From the NCBI GenBank assembly GCA_903953145.1, contig CAJBIL010000348.1, positions 1 to 5,306 of the forward strand: a stretch of DNA of 5,306 bases. The letters run 5' to 3'. Of the stretch, positions 4,884 through 5,306 are shown piece by piece. Source of the stretch: an uncultured beta proteobacterium (GTDB lineage Bacteria; Pseudomonadota; Gammaproteobacteria; Burkholderiales; Rhodocyclaceae). The position numbers were made by a program, and so were the translations under genes. The notes under the pieces were generated by a model. It worked only from the letters and a program-made list of their open reading frames with translations. It was not told the DNA's origin and did no database searches. The stretch's first letter is position 1; the number at the start of each line of letters is the position of its first letter.

Positions 4884-5266
4884 GGGAAGTCGGTTAGGCA
4901 GCCGCTGGGCAAAGGGCGAAAGCCCCGAGCCGAGAGGAAAGTCCGGGCTCCGCAGAGCAGAATGCCGGTTAACGACCGGGCGCTATAAGCCGCAAGGTGA
5001 AGGCGACGGAAAGTGCAACAGAGAATAGACCGCCGATGGCTCAGTTTACTGAGATCAGGTAAGGGTGAAACGGCGAGGTAAGAGCTCACCGCGGTTCTGG
5101 TAACAGAACTGGCACGGCAAACCCCATTCGGAGCAAGGCCAAATAGGGAAGCATCAGGCGTGGCTCGCGCTGCTTCCGGGTAGGCTGCTTGAGCGTACTG
5201 GCAACAGTGCGCCTAGAGGAATGGTTGTCCACGACAGAACCCGGCTTATCGACCGGCTTCCCACCC
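4884..5266 (+). ncRNA. rnpB: RNase P RNA, type A
   Basis: This is the catalytic RNA of ribonuclease P, which removes 5' leaders from tRNA precursors. The terminal helix P1 closes the molecule: GGGAAGTCGG (4884-4893) pairs with CCGGCTTCCC (5253-5262). The conserved core is intact. It includes GAGGAAAGTCCGGGCTC at 4934-4950 and its partner ACAGAACCCGGCTTA at 5234-5248 (helix P4). AGTGCAACAGAGA, CCGCCGATGG, GATCAGGTAAGGGTGAAA, GGTAACAG, GGAGCAAGGCCAAATAGGG and GGCTGCTTGAG follow in the E. coli order. A GGGC-GAAA-GCCC hairpin (4914-4925) and CTCAG-TTTA-CTGAG fill variable helices. The GGT at 5179-5181 aligns with E. coli 292-294, which pairs with the tRNA CCA end. Ends are set by P1 and the promoter; the 3' end could differ by a few bases. 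In betaproteobacteria this gene is often near mraZ and the division cluster, which would lie to the right. Confidence 0.97.
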
Positions 5267-5306
5267 CATTTCACTGCACTCGTCATTCGCCGGATTTTGG
5301 CGCGCC

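Noticed and set aside
5285..5306. CGCC-loop-GGCG hairpin near the right edge as an rnpB terminator
   Set aside because: The stem is four pairs, T residues sit in the loop, and the sequence stops before any T-tract could be judged.
1..5306. Window beginning with AGCTT and ending with GGCGCGCC, as if a cloned restriction fragment
   Set aside because: An internal AAGCTT (about 3355) and other internal GGCGCGCC sites (2317-2324 and near 4535) exist, so the edges are probably coincidence in GC-rich DNA.

Overview
The window reads as a chromosomal housekeeping segment of a GC-rich betaproteobacterium. This rests on remembered family resemblance (PyrC, RsmI, YraN, GmhA/DiaA, DUF3025 and a type A RNase P RNA all look betaproteobacterial), not on a search. 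Something near Rhodocyclales is my guess, and the genus cannot be fixed from here. I see no phage, transposon, CRISPR or defence genes, and no clearly new multi-gene system.

Left block, minus strand, about 28-1421: a tight three-gene unit transcribed right to left. It holds yraN (UPF0102, GTG start), a small secreted HIRAN-domain protein overlapping yraN by 20 bases, and a SIS-domain phosphoheptose isomerase/DiaA-type protein 10 bases further on. From memory, E. coli has a related cluster in which rsmI diverges from lpoA-yraN-diaA-dolP. Here lpoA is missing, yraN sits directly against rsmI, and the HIRAN gene lies between yraN and the isomerase.

Centre, plus strand: rsmI (16S rRNA 2'-O-methyltransferase at C1402) starts only 17 bases from the divergent yraN start. 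It is followed by a 239-base intergenic stretch (2291-2529) with several inverted repeats and a likely -10 box. Then comes pyrC (class II-type dihydroorotase of pyrimidine synthesis, all metal ligands present), with no visible Shine-Dalgarno sequence.

Right block, plus strand: a small unrecognised lipoprotein (GTG start, strong ribosome binding site), a DUF3025 protein (probable TTG start) 11 bases later, and the RNase P RNA gene rnpB. The rnpB promoter has a perfect TATAAT box that contains the stop codon of the DUF3025 gene. The last 40 bases (5267-5306) hold nothing I can support.

The genes are mostly unrelated core functions: envelope sugar or replication control, ribosome modification, pyrimidine synthesis and tRNA processing. 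The items most worth a second look are the exported HIRAN protein, the structured rsmI-pyrC spacer, the DUF3025/rnpB overlap, and whether the SIS protein is an active isomerase or a DiaA-type regulator.
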